Both the position numbers and the translations under genes were made by a program. From Viridothelium virens (Eukaryota > Ascomycota > Dothideomycetes > Trypetheliales > Trypetheliaceae), in the NCBI GenBank assembly GCA_010094025.1, contig ML991855.1, positions 48,744 through 112,743 of the forward strand: a DNA stretch of 64,000 nt, in the 5' to 3' direction. The notes under the pieces were generated by a model, which did not search any database, was not told the DNA's origin, and was given only the letters and a program-made list of their open reading frames with translations. This document shows, piece by piece, positions 24,022-36,100 of the stretch (within the stretch, counting starts at the first letter, position 1; the number at the start of each line of letters is the position of its first letter).

Positions 24022-25759
24022 CTATGGTGTAACGGGAATGAGCTTCACTCGTAGGTCTTCCCACCACCCAACACCACCTCGAACCGTCCATCTCTCTTCT
24101 CCACCGGCTCGCCGGACATCGAATCTTCTCAGAAGCTCCGTCGTCGCTTTGAGAAGCTCCGCCATGGCGATATCTTTACCTAGACAAAGACGGGCTCCAT
24201 AACCGAAGACGAACTGGAAGCGCAACCACTCCCTGACTTGCTCTTCGCTTGCTTCGAGCCAGCGGTCTGGGCGCCAGACCTCAGCATCATCTCCATAGAG
24301 TGTCTTGTCTCTTCCCACAACCAGCACATTTGCCGTAACCTCGAAGCCTGGTGGTACGCTCTGCTCGCCACTCGACAGTGGAAGCACCAAGCCCGGTGGC
24401 GAGACCAGGCGCGGAAAGGTGCCAGGCAGCGGAGGCCGTAAGCGCAGCGTCTCGCGGAGACAGGCAGTAAATAGCGGACAATGAAGCTGCACCTCAGCTG
24501 GAGTCGGAGCCGGATCAGACAGGTGACCCTTCGCACTCGCATTCCGGATCTCCGCCGTGACGCGCTCGTAAACCGAAGGCTCATCAATCAGAAACTGCAG
24601 CAGCGACTGCAGCGCCGTCCCCGTCGTCTCCGCCCCCGCTATCAGAATATTCAGCGTCTCCTGCTTCACCACCCCCGGCGGCAGGGGCCTGTCCTCCTCG
24701 TCCCTGGCATCAAGAATCGCCTGCAGCAGATCCTGCCGCTCTGGCTGCGCGCCTGCCCTCAGAGCAGCCAGACGCTCTCTGAGCACCCTGTCACGCGTCC
24801 TCAGGAGGATGCCAAAGCCGGTGTTGGCGTCGCGGCTCGGCACGAGACCCAGTTTGCGCAGCAGCCAGCTCGAGCGACTGAGATACGCTTTCAGCGGGTA
24901 GGCGCGCGCGAGGAAGCCGAAAAGCGCCCAGCCGGTGTGCAGGCCGCGGATGAGGTCGCCTATGTCGGTTGCGGCGGCGATGAAGCCCAGGGGGGCGCCG
25001 AAGGCGATGTCGCTGATGACGTCGAAGGCGAGGTAGGAGGCCCAGGGCGCGATGTCGAAGGGCTCACTGGTCTTGGCGTAGAGTTCGGATAGTCGTGAGA
25101 GCCAGTGGGATATGTGTGAGTCGATGAACGGCTCGAGCTTTGCGACGTTGCTGGCGTTGTACTGGGACGTCTCTCAGCTCGGACTCTTTCTGTTGGGGTA
25201 AGCTTGCCTCACTGGACGACTGAGCATCTTGCGTCGCTGAGCATGGTCTTTGTGGTTTGAGAGTGCAAAGAGGCTCTCCATAGCCGTTTTGACCATGGGT
25301 GCATCTTGTTTGGTTTTGTCCGCGTTTCGGTGGTATATTACCGGTAGCATTCGCGCATCGCAGAAGGCCAGTAAGTCCGGAGAAATACGTACTACAGGTC
25401 CTGTTATAATGAGATATTAGCATATTCTCAAAGGCCTCATCTGGAAGACCCAATTGATGTCGCAGCTGGCTATTTGCATAAATCGAGGTTTAATAATAGA
25501 CAGTATATTTGGGGATAGAAGAATGAAACTCATGCTGATACAATTGACAGATGCTCTCTATTATGATCGAACGCATACCATGTTGCTTGTGCAAGCAGAG
25601 AAAAGTTTCTGCCTCATCTCCTTGAACAGCGTGGTAGGCCAACCAAAGCCGACTCAATTTTGCCAATAATGGCCCCGGGAATCTTGCTAATGGATGGAAA
25701 AAGCAATGGTAGAAAACATAGCAGACGGTCAAAATGCTGATGGCCACCGGAAACAGCAT
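24022..25759 (-). CDS. cytochrome P450 monooxygenase
   Basis: ER-anchored haem monooxygenase, a possible tailoring enzyme. Model: complement(join(24022..25161, 25213..25400, 25579..25759)), 502 aa, the normal size. Introns of 51 and 178 nt restore frame: HKQHG joins PVVRISPDLLAFCD, and MLSRP joins YNASNVAKLEP. The N-terminus has a membrane anchor (about residues 2-20) followed by the hinge HPLARFPGPLLAKLSRLW. Then come the I-helix AGAETTGT, the K-helix ETLRLRP, the PERF-type WRPDRWLE and the haem loop FVFGYGARLCLGK with C449. The ATG at 25759 is chosen because it gives the usual anchor; a longer frame upstream would translate the poly-T tract as polyphenylalanine and is unlikely. Substrate unknown. 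The nearest biosynthetic gene is 4.5 kb away. Confidence 0.88.
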
Positions 25760-25820
25760 CAGGAATAACCTGTGTGAACACAGCAACGTCAGAAAATCGA
25801 GATCGAGCCAGGAGCTTTTC

Positions 25821-25849
25821 AAAAAAAAAAAAAAAAAAAAAAAAAAAAA
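25821..25849. repeat. homopolymer A29 (T29 on the P450 coding strand)
   Basis: Run of 29 adenines on the + strand, thus poly-T 62-90 nt upstream of the P450 start codon. Such tracts can exclude nucleosomes in fungal promoters; that role here is inference. Confidence 0.8.
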
Positions 25850-27821
25850 CACCGATGTCTCGCGTCGAGTTAACTCGCAATCAGACTGGGCCTCGCTATC
25901 AGCGACATGAATACGCTGCGTATGTGAGCCGCATTGTGTAGTAAATGGATGCTTGTTTGCTCCCGTCAGCCCCGTCACCGGCGCAAGGAGTGGGGTCCGT
26001 TGTTGAAAGCAGCTTGCTTGAGACTTTCTGGGATAAGACGTTGAAGGAGCCGGTCGCCTCCGACCACCCTCTCATGACGCTGTTGCAACATGTATTGTCC
26101 ATGAGCGAATAAGTATGAGATAGCGAGCGCCTAAGCGATCTTTATTGCACCAGCAGATCCAGACGGCTTTTTCTTCCGCGCTCAAGGCATTGATCTACTG
26201 CAAGTATCTCCTACACGTGCCAGATACTTGGTGTCACGTAATTTGCCTGGACCTTTGATGCGTGATAGTGACGCACAGAGTAAACAAAAAGAAAGTTTTC
26301 AGATGACAGTCACGGCCATGTCAGCACTGGCTTGCTCAGGTCATACGCCAAAAGGGGCACTAGCAGTACTGAAAGGGGTGATAGAAGATGTTATTGGGGT
26401 CAAAGCCGCCACTTTCGGCTAGAAGTACTCGATAGTAGGGCAGACCGTGCGAGAAATTTCGGGAAAGAGAAGCCCATCTGCGTGCCGAGGGAAACTGCTG
26501 AAAGTCACATCTCTAACTAGTAGATCACCCTAGGGTGACAAGGTCAGGAAGCGAAGCGTACGTGTATAGTGGCCTGTCCCAGACGATTGCGAATTCCACA
26601 GCCCTTCGAAATGCGATTGAGATGGGTATTAGATGAGGTTGTGGGTTCCTGCGAAAGAGCCGGAGGTCAACCCTGCAAATAGGTGATCCAATAGAAGGGG
26701 GTTGGGTCGCTATGATCTCCCCGTGCTGACCTGCCACTGACTCCGGCGGAGCTTTGACCACATGCTGGGAGAGAGATGTACGGATATTTCCTTAATAAGA
26801 CTACCTACTTATTGATTCATTGATCGAACTCGGCGCGATACACTGAATTGACATCGGCTCCGCATTACTATGCGTAGATCATAAATTCGCTTATACTGAT
26901 TCTATCTGTTTACTGACATCGTTCCGGTACATCTCGAACTTGGCACCTTGGAGTGAGGATTTGGGATTTGCTGATCATTTTTAGTTGCAACGGTATCTTC
27001 CGCCACGGCCTGGGCAACGGCAAGCGGCCCGCGTGGAATACCTCTAGTCCTCGTAGTATGGGGAACAATCATGACCAATTAGATAGCCCATTCACGGAAT
27101 ACGACGGGAACACCGGATTGAACATAAGAAATTCTAGTCTTGACCGGTTTCGCGGTTGCAGCTTAGACTTCTGTCATCGGCGCGCGCGATGGTATCAGCT
27201 GGATGCAAGAGGAAGATCGTGCGGAAAACCGGTCATGTACCTAGGGATTGTATCACCGTATTTCCTCCATGAGAATTCTTCCTTTCGCATCATGCTAGAC
27301 TCCCCGGGGTTAGCGATGGGAGGTTGGGAGGCCAGGCACCTCAGCTATGACTGCCACCCTGCGGTGGGCCGACTCCCCGCATTGTGCTTCCCAAGTCTAA
27401 AGGGTGGCGTGAAGACTAGGATAACGACGATCCTCCGGAGAACGAGCCAACCAACCACATCCATTACTACGTGAAAAGAGGGCGAGGAAGCCTATGAGTT
27501 TAGGTCGTGTTTCGACCAGTACCTTTACTATTCCTCTTCTAACCCCATGCCAAAGTCCGTTCTTACTAGTTAGTAATTACACGCTCTCTGTACGGTCCAG
27601 ATATCGTGAGATCTGCAGCTGATTAGGGTTGCAGCGAGGCAAGCGAGATATGATTTAGGGCTCGTTCGGGCACAGCACCGAACATTAAGGCCAAGATTTT
27701 CGCCTGACATCGTGGGAAACCGTGCAGTCCTTGCATACTAATCTTCGTTCATCGTACTCGAGAGTGTCAGGCCATGGGTAATTTCTGGGCTCGACATTTG
27801 AGTATCGGTTTTACGGCTGAA

Positions 27822-28260
27822 TCACGATCTATCACTCGTTAGTCTGGAGCCCCTTGAAAACACTTGGAGCCATATCGCTACATGGACAGGGAGAGAATCT
27901 TTGTTTAAGTAGGTCAAGCGCGGATCTGCATTATTAACCACGTGCATAGTATCTAGACGATGCCGGTGTGCCAGAAAATAAGACGTAATGCATGGATAGT
28001 GCAGTCTCAGAACAGGTATCCACCATAAACTATCCCGCATTCTGCTGGCAAGCAACGCAATCCAACAGCACCGTCGCCGGACTTGTGCCGCCCTCGGGCC
28101 TGGTAGTGCTTAGGATAGGCGAGGAATAGTCTTCAGGTGAATAGTGCTTTTCGCTCTCAGCCAAGAATATTGGATTGGCTGCTTCATCGAGATATATTTC
28201 CTTGTTCATGTCCCAAAAGCGCCGCATGTTGCCCTTGATGGCTTCTTGAATGGAGCTCCA
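27822..28260 (-). other. possible unrecognised coding stretch or gene relic
   Basis: Two minus-strand open frames in tandem, 28030-28260 and 27822-28055, read like protein: the first contains MRRFWDMNKEIYLDEAANP and IFLAESEKHYSPEDY, the second HRHRLDTMHVVNNADPRLTY. I do not recognise a family, cannot set a start, and found no clean intron linking them. It may be a decayed gene or chance. It lies immediately upstream of the divergent rhodopsin-domain gene at 28311. Confidence 0.25.
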
Positions 28261-28310
28261 AGTTGAATGCCTGCCACCGAAGCAATTCTCTTGAAGGCAA
28301 CATCAGCGCA

Positions 28311-29498
28311 ATGCCTGCCGTCCAGATTATGCCCATGTGGCAGGCCAGTGCCATGCGAGACACTGGCATTGCCTTCATTACTCTAGCGACAGTATCTGTC
28401 ACTCTTCGTTTCATTGCCAAGATAGGCTGCAAGATCAGTTTGGGAGCAGATGACTGGTGGATATTGGCTACGCTTGCCATCTTTTATCTGGAGCAGTTTA
28501 TGCAGCTTTATTGCAAGTCACGCTCCCAATAATTGATGAGCTCGACTGACAATCAACACAGCAATTGTTGCATACATAAACCACGACGATGCTGTCGCGC
28601 TTCTCAAGGTACGTTTCATCAGCACCTGCCTCAAAGATATCCACTGACGACGTCCCCAAGTATATGTACATTTCCGCCTGCTTCTACTACGCGGTTCATA
28701 CGGGCCTACGTATCACGATTTTGGCATTTTATAGACGCATCTTCACAACTCCATGGTTTCACCGATGGTCTATGGTCGTCATTGTTATCTGTGTCTTGTG
28801 GTTCATACCCGGAACATTCGTTGAGATCTTTACCTGCAATCCGCCAGAGCATGATTGGAATCCGGCAGTCCCAGGCACCTGCCTGAATTACATGCTATTC
28901 TACGTTATATTCATGTCAATTGAAATAGTCCTGGATGCCGTCATTATCGCCATGCCGATTTACGAAATCTCTAAGCTCCAAATGCCAACTGGCAGAAAAT
29001 TTGGTATCGCCAGCGTGTTCGCAGTGGGAATTTTGTAAGCATCCCTTCCTCAGCTGGAGTTATTCTAGTCGCTGAACTATGTTTGCCAGCGTCATCGTAA
29101 CTGCTGTCATTCGTGTCGTCTTAACCTACACCAGCAACCCAGTCACGCGTAAGTTGCGTCAAGCCTCATGAGATGTGATACTTGCTAACTCCACTGAAGT
29201 CGACATGTATTCGGACGTTGTCTGGTACAACATGAATGATGGGGCTGCTTTCCTTGGTGCATGTATGCCAACTTATCTTCCGATGGTGATGGCAGCTAAG
29301 CGAAAGGTTTTGGAATACGGCAACTCCATCCGCTTCAGGTTGTCATCGGGTACCGGTCGCAGCGATACCAATGGAGTCGCAAAGATCAAGGACTCGGTCT
29401 CCTCCCGTGGTAGAAAGCTGGATCAGAAGTTTGACGACGAAGGAAGTGAGGTCTATATCCTCCCAACTGTATCACCGAGAAGGGATCTCGATACATAG
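28311..29498 (+). CDS. fungal rhodopsin-domain integral membrane protein
   Basis: Second member of the fungal Rhodopsin_dom membrane family in this window, with helices and order as in the 18.5 kb copy but low identity by eye. Model: join(28311..28512, 28562..28608, 28661..29034, 29090..29148, 29200..29498), 326 aa. Conserved segments: RDTGIAFITLATVSVTLRF, SLGADDWWI, ITILAFYRRIF, DVVWYNMNDGAAFLGACMPTYLP and a serine-rich cytosolic tail. The first intron must use a GC donor (GCAAGT at 28513) to keep frame; the others (52, 55 and 51 nt) are GT-AG. The ATG at 28311 is the first in frame; earlier codons in that frame lack ATG. Molecular function of the family is not established. It lies 0.7 kb upstream of the hydrolase, same strand. 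Confidence 0.75.
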
Positions 29499-30213
29499 GT
29501 ACTAGAAAGCACGAGACGAAATGCTCCTCACGGGGTTGGTGTGAGATACAGAAGCTGCTAGAGGCTTAAAAATCCTGAGACGCTGCCTCCAGGTGGTAAA
29601 AGAAATGTCATCTTTGTGCGATTTCCAGAGATTGACAGAAAATATTTCCACATTATAGTCGGGAACTAGATGTAGTGTTGACTGTCATTCCTCAGAAAAA
29701 AAAAAGTGGGAGCGCACTCGGGCACCAGGGTTCCTGCAATAGAAGCCGGTGTCCACGTGAGTGATGTACAACTTACCTACCTTACCGCGGAGGGGGGGGT
29801 CCCTCAACTGGTAATTAACACAATGTTATTTCAGCGATACTGTTATGAGCCTATTAGCCCATGTTAACGCCGTCTTAACATGGGCCAACATGGTTCTAAC
29901 AGTAAAATTGAGATAACATTGTGTTAATCACCAGTTGAGGAGCCCCCCCTCCGCGGTGAGGTACATGATTGAAGAAAAGCGCTGTACGCGGCCACCCTGT
30001 TTGTGCAGGAAAATCGGACCTGTGCGAACCAGGGATGTTGTTGTTCTCCCAGACCCATGCTATCTCGTACATGTGCATGTGCATATGTACCGTCAGAATG
30101 GTAACAAATTTTCATGGCAGCCGCACTATTGTACATAAATGATTCACCTCGCCATGTTGTAGCCACTCTACTACAATTCTTCCTTGGACTTGGCGTGAGA
30201 TTTCCCGCTTAAC
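29499..30213. other. intergenic with MITE copy 2
   Basis: No gene. Contains the MITE at 29780-29961 and the presumed promoter of the hydrolase gene in the last 250 bp. Confidence 0.5.
29780..29961. mobile_element. MITE copy 2, palindromic, TA target duplication
   Basis: 182 bp fold-back element. Left end CCTTACCGCGGAGGGGGGG, right end the inverse of CCTCACCGCGGAGGGGGGG; both continue into CTCAACTGGT(A/G)ATTAACACAATGTTAT. Flanked by TA at 29778-29779 and 29962-29963. Same family as the copies at 3418 and 35523 (shared inner sequence around ATGTTAACGCCG / CATGGGCCAACATGG), but the terminal 20 bp differ from those two. No open frame. Confidence 0.85.
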
Positions 30214-31323
30214 ATGGCTTCTATATGGTCGCCGACGAACGCAAAGTCCGCCAAACTCAATACCGGACGTACTTACGGCTGGGTTTCCATCCCAGGATCC
30301 CATTCCTCAAGAGGGACAATTCTGTTCCTTCATGGCTTTCCCTCGGCAAGCTATGACTGGCGTCATCAGATCGACCACTTCTCTGCTTTGGGTTATCGAA
30401 TCCTCGCGCCGGACCTTTTGGGCTATGGGGATACTGACAAGCCCACAGAGCTTGAGCCTTATGCGTTCAAGTCAATGGCGGCCGATATCATCGCCTTATT
30501 AGACTATGAAGGTGTCGAAGACAAAGTACACATGGTTGGACACGATTTCGGCAGTTTATTTCTTAGTCAAATTATCAACTACCATCCAGGCCGGGTCAGG
30601 ACTGCGAGTTTCCTCGCTGTCAACTACTTTCCGCCCGGGGAGCCTTTGGATATTGATCAGGCAAAAGCGTTGTGTGAAGGCGCTTTAGGCTTCGAGCGTT
30701 TTGGGTACATTCGCTTCTTCAACGAGAAAGGTTGCTGGAAGCTTATGGACGATCATGTACGAGAGCCCCTCGCCCTTTCTTCCTCTTATGTATAAGTTTT
30801 GTCTCGGGCTTCTGGGAGCAAGAATTCTTGTTCACCAAGGGTATGATACTGATCAGCATAGTTGGAAAGTTTCTTCACGCTTTTTTATGGCTCGGAGCCT
30901 GACACGGCGATGGACTTTTACCCAGCTGGGAAGCTGGAGGCGTGGTTGAAGGCGGACCGGAAATCGTCATTCCCAAGGCATATGACAGCAGCTGAGAAGC
31001 AAATGCGGGATCATATCTTCGATCCTTCCGCTGGTCGGGGTTATCGAGGACCCACCAACTGGTATAAGGCGCGTTTTGGGCATAAGATTGGAGTTGAGCA
31101 AGAGCAGAAAGATGGTCTCGATCCATACATTCCCTGTCCAACACTTTACGTCGAACAGGCCCCAACCAGCAAGGTGCACATGCCCTATCTAACGGAGCAG
31201 ACCGCCAAATACACCAAAGCAGAGAACATTACGAAAGCCGTCGAAACAGAGAGTCACTGGATAATCTTGGATTCGGCGAAGGAAGTAAACCAGATACTCG
31301 AAGAGTTTCTAGCTCGATACTGA
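30214..31323 (+). CDS. alpha/beta hydrolase, epoxide hydrolase-like
   Basis: Soluble hydrolase of the epoxide hydrolase branch. Model: join(30214..30756, 30862..31323), 334 aa; the 105 nt intron restores DDHLESFFTLFY. Oxyanion motif HGFPSASYDWRHQI (residues 40-53), nucleophile elbow GHDFGS with an aspartate nucleophile at D111 (serine would mean an esterase), and the catalytic histidine in ESHWI near H313. The lid region and acid are not resolved by eye. The ATG at 30214 is the first in frame and gives a cytosolic protein without a signal peptide. It is transcribed toward the polyketide synthase 1.9 kb downstream, which lacks a thioesterase. It could open an epoxide made by the P450 or hydrolyse a polyketide product; both are inference. 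Confidence 0.85.
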
Positions 31324-33179
31324 GACGAGCATGCTGTAGATTCTCATAGGGATAGTGAAAGGCTGGGCGCGTTGTGGCAATACTTCGTTGTCTTCCAAAT
31401 CAATGAAGATCGTTCTGGGCGACGGATCTTTCACTTGGTAGTTGGTTTATCGCGTGGGTTTTCGGCATTAAACAATCAACGCCTGTCCACGCCTCCTGGC
31501 CACTTCACCCTGCCTGCAGGTGACGGACAAGGGCATCACGGTTGGAAGAAGTACGGAGTACGAAGTGCTTTCCTGATGGTGCTGTAGCATGAGTTCGGGT
31601 AAGGAGGATTGTCCAGGTAGAGCTTAGCAAAGTGGGGTCGCCCGGAAATTGGTGGATGCCATCCCCTTCGTACTCTAAACGACCATCCTCACTAAACAGC
31701 TGATCCTAATAATCGTATCTGGTGGTTTCTTTGCGGATAGCTCCCTAGGAAAAGCACCGGAAAAGCATCCAAACTTTAGAATTTCGAAGGAAGAGGGGAG
31801 AGCCAGCACCCACGGAGGTGGCACCGAGTACCGAGTAACTAATTCCCGGATCGTGTCGTCCAAAGAAGCGCGTCCATCCGCTGACGCCACTCTACCACTG
31901 CGGTGACTGCAGACTTGCGACCCGTGGCGTGCACCATCCATCCCGTCGGTGCCGTCAATCCTGGACGGGACTCCCCGTACCGTCTGATGTCAATCTGTCC
32001 AAGCTGTTGGTTCGGCGAAGCTTGTCTTGAGGAAAGCCACCGCCGTTACCCGACCGGTCAAGCTTGGCGCGTCCAGGTCCGAGGTTGACAAGGTTTGCAA
32101 GGTTCGCAGGAGCTGAATGTCAAGTGATACCTGAACGATGTTGCGGCAGACTACCTGCTATGCTTTTTCGTACACTGCTTACGACGCTCTTTCTTGATAC
32201 ATCTTGCTTACAATACCTCTAGTGCCGTGCCAGTCGATATTTGCAATTGCTGCGCGATGGATTCTCCTACTCTCTCCACACCACATCCCGTTCAGCCGCA
32301 TTTGCTACGGAGTTAGTGAATCTGGGATCTGTCTTGCACAATCTGGCGATCCGCCTAGACTACTGCAGTTGACAGCCATTTGAACGCGAATCAGCGCTTT
32401 CGAATTCAATGACTAATCGTTCGTGTCTCATCGTCGGCATAGTTTTGTCCCTAGAGGTGGCGAAAGTCCTTCGCTTGCTCAGAAGGTAATGGAGCACAAT
32501 GAGGGCGAGATGAGCTATCCACGGCGTGGATTCTTTGCATTGACGACTAAGGACCAAGGGCGCGAGATGTGGCACTTGCTTCTTCCCTGCCAGAGCAGAT
32601 GAAGATAGAGATAGCTATTAGCGATCGTTAAAATGCCCTTGCTTGTTAGAGTGACGTCTGTGTTGGAGGCGACGAGGAGAGCCAGACCGGACAGACAGTC
32701 AAATGAGCTAATTGCCGTATGCAGATAATACCCTCCATCTGCCATTCTTCTAAATATTCTATTATGTTGTAAGCTGATTTGAATATTGTCACTAAACGTG
32801 GTTGCATAACGCGGAAATATCTTCTATGGTCTTCACCAGGAAGATCGAACTACGCTAACACAATTCGAAGAAAATCAATCATACAATAGGTATGTTAATT
32901 CCGCGGCTGCATCGATGCGTCCATAATCAGCAACTGCAATGCATCATCTAGGCTGACAGATGTACAGCACATCTAGGGCCCCCCGCTGTGGTGTTTTACT
33001 CCCTACTTGCCTGGCTCGCTAGCGTTTCTTCGTAGCCTCCGTTTCGTGTGCATTCCGTTCGAATCGTCTACACAACGGGCTTCCTCATATCGTACTTGCC
33101 CAGCCAGGCTCTCCTGTTCGCCTGAAGATTTGAGTCGCTGCGCTCCCCTTTTGACTAAATCAAGCCAAAAACTTCCTCT
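31324..33179. other. intergenic, no gene recognised
   Basis: About 1.9 kb between hydrolase and polyketide synthase. No frame with a family motif, and in particular no zinc-cluster transcription factor. The polyketide synthase promoter must lie in its 3' part. Confidence 0.45.
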
Positions 33180-36100
33180 ATGACATCGTTCCAAGAGGAG
33201 GATTTTGGGCGCCCTTTGCTTGAGCCGATTGCTGTGATTGGCTTCTCATTCAAATTTCCGCAGGAGGCGACAACACCAGAAGGGTTCTGGAATTTACTTG
33301 AAAATGCCAAATGCGCATCGACAGAATTCCCACCAACGCGCATCAACGGGAATGCATATTATCATCCGGATTACAGCCGGCACGATGCAGTAAGTAAAGT
33401 GTCTTCATAGTCAATGAAGATTCGAAGATGATGGATTTGTCTTTGGGATCGAGGGGCATGGAACTGACCACCACATTCAGTTTCATTTCAAAGGAGGCCA
33501 TTTCCTAGAAGAAGATCTTGGCTGCTTCGATGCACCGTTTTTTTCCATTCAGCCCGCAGAGGCAATGGCGATGGATCCTCACCAGAGAAAGCTACTCGAG
33601 GTCAGCTATAGAGCGCTTGAAAATGGTATGTCATCAATTGAATGCACTATCGTGATCTTAATGAGATCTAACTCCCTTATAGCGGGTCTTCCCATCGAAA
33701 AAGTCGCGGGGACCCAAACCTCGGTTTTCACCGCCAGCTTCGCAGATGACTATAGATTGATGACGCACAGGGATGTCGATTGCATTCCAAAATATGCACT
33801 GACCGGTACGACTGGGTCGTTCCTAGCCAACCGCATTAGCTACTTCTACGACCTCAGAGGCGTCAGTATGAATATCGATACCGCTTGCTCCAGTAGCTTG
33901 GTCGCTGTTGATCAGGCATGTCAGAGTCTTCGGAACGGCGATTCATCCATGGTAAGTGGCTTTCTAATACTTGGCCGTCTCTATCATCCAGTCTTGACGG
34001 TACCACCATCTGTGCAGGCGCCCAGCTTGGAAGCCGCACTACCCAGAAGTCAAGCCTCCCATGCCAGCCTAGCTACGAGATGGGTACATTGAGCAGATAT
34101 CTCAAGAACCATTTTTCATGGGTACTCACTAAGCGAGCCTAGAGTATTGTCACCGGCGGCAACATCATCCTAGACCCTGGCAACATGATCGGGCTATCGA
34201 ACTTGAATTTTTTGTCTCCTGACAGTCGATGCTTTAGTTTTGATGCCAGAGCAAATGGGTACGCACAGGGCGAGGGAATTGGGGTTGTAATCTTGCAAAG
34301 ATTATCCGACGCAATCCGAGACAGAGCCTGCATTCGTGCTGTTATTCGTTCAACTGGATCTAGTTCCGATGGAAGGACGGCTGCTATCTCACAACCAAGC
34401 CCACAAGCGCAGGAGAAATTGATCAGAGACACGTACCAGAAGGCGGGTCTGACTCTCAGGCATACCAGATTCTTCGAAGCGCATGCAACAGGTACGGCCC
34501 AGGGAGATCCAATTGAATCATCAGCGATTGGCACCGTTTTCTCGGATCAGCGAGATGATGACGATCCACTGTACATGTACGTTAATGCAAATCATGCTGA
34601 GGCGGCTAACTCATTACAACCATCAGTGGAGCCGTCAAGTCGAACATTGGCCACCTCGAGGGCGGAAGCGGTATAGCGGGGCTGATTAAGACTGTGATGG
34701 TACTAGAGAAAGGTCTCATTCCTCCCAATGCCAATTTCGAAAGCCTCAATCCTAAGATTGATGCTAAACATCTTCATTTCAAGGTACGGGTGGCCGAACA
34801 TCATTTTGCTCTGCTTGTTAACAGAGAACAGTTTGTAGATAGAACAATTCCGTGGCCTCCAGTGGACATACGTCGAGCATCTATCAATAGTTTTGGCTTC
34901 GGAGGAACCAATGGGCATGTTGTCGTTGAGGATGCTTACAATCACCTTCGCCTCCGAGGTATCGTAGGGCGGCAACATACCGTTACCGAGAACATGAGAA
35001 ATGGACCCAGAGCGAAGATGAAAAATCATTGTACCAATGGCTTGAACGGCACTGCACTTACAAATGGAGAGCTTGATGCTCATCTAGCAGCGAGGATTCC
35101 CAGACTCCTCGTCTGGTCCACAGGAGATCGGGACGGAGTCGGTCGTATCTTGGAGTCCTATCGCGATCACTTCCGACAAGCATCCAATGAAATCAAGGCT
35201 GATCATTACCTAGATGATCTCGCATACACACTTTCCTTGCGCCGGAGTGGCCTTTTGTGGAGAACTTACCAGATTGTCACCGCAGCATCAGACCTCGAGC
35301 AACTAGACGGCAAGCCACCCACTCCAATAAAACGACTGGCTGTTCCGCGATTGGCCTTTGTCTTTACCGGTCAGGGTGCACAATGGCCTCGTATGGGTTA
35401 CGGACTTCTCTCGTGGCCAGAATTTCGAAGGAGCTTGACGGAGGCTGATGCTTACATGAAGTCACTGGGTTGCGAATGGTCGATCTTTGGTGGGTCTTTC
35501 TCAACTGTTTACCTCCTAAAGACCTTACGGCGGCTGGGGAGTTCCTCAACTGGTAATTAATATAATGTTACCTCAGTTTAACTGTTATGACCATGTTGAC
35601 CCATGTTAAGGCGGTGTTAACATGGACCAACAAGTTCATAACAGTAAAGTCAAAATAACATTGTATTAATTACCTGATGAGGAACCCCCCAGCTCCCGTA
35701 AGGGAAATTAAACCCTTCCAAACACATGGCATCCTACAGTGCTTTTTGTAATGAACCATGCGCGGTCGATTCTAACTTGTTTCCTACAGACGAGCTTGCA
35801 AAGGATAAGTCTACCTCTAAACTCCAGAAACCAAATTTGAGCCAGCCAGTCTGCACTGCGATTCAGGTAGCACTTGTCGACTTCCTTCGAAGCTTTGACA
35901 TCATACCATCAGCTGTTACTGGACATTCATCAGGAGAGATCGCCGCGGCGTGAGTACGCTGTCATACGAGGCAAGTTTAAGCTAATACATTTAAGATACG
36001 CGGCCGGAGCTATTTCAGCTAGATCGGCTTGGAAGATAGCCTATTTCCGTGGCCTAGTGGCGGCAGAGTTATCCTACACTGGAACTGGGGGAGCCATGGC

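Larger units (their letters stand above)
25760..28310. other. intergenic, mostly empty
   Basis: About 2.5 kb between the divergent P450 and second rhodopsin-domain genes. It contains an A29 homopolymer (25821-25849) and a possible unrecognised coding stretch on the minus strand at 27822-28260. The rest, 25980-27800, shows no gene. Confidence 0.4.

Noticed and set aside
25490-25978. Longer P450 N-terminus including a polyphenylalanine stretch
   Set aside because: The extension translates the T29 tract and has no homology to P450 N-termini; the ATG at 25759 gives a normal membrane anchor and 502 residues.
35490-35789. Reading the polyketide synthase as broken by the MITE
   Set aside because: A good donor GTGGGT and acceptor CTACAG enclose the element and joining them restores phase and the conserved AT linker, so the gene appears intact.
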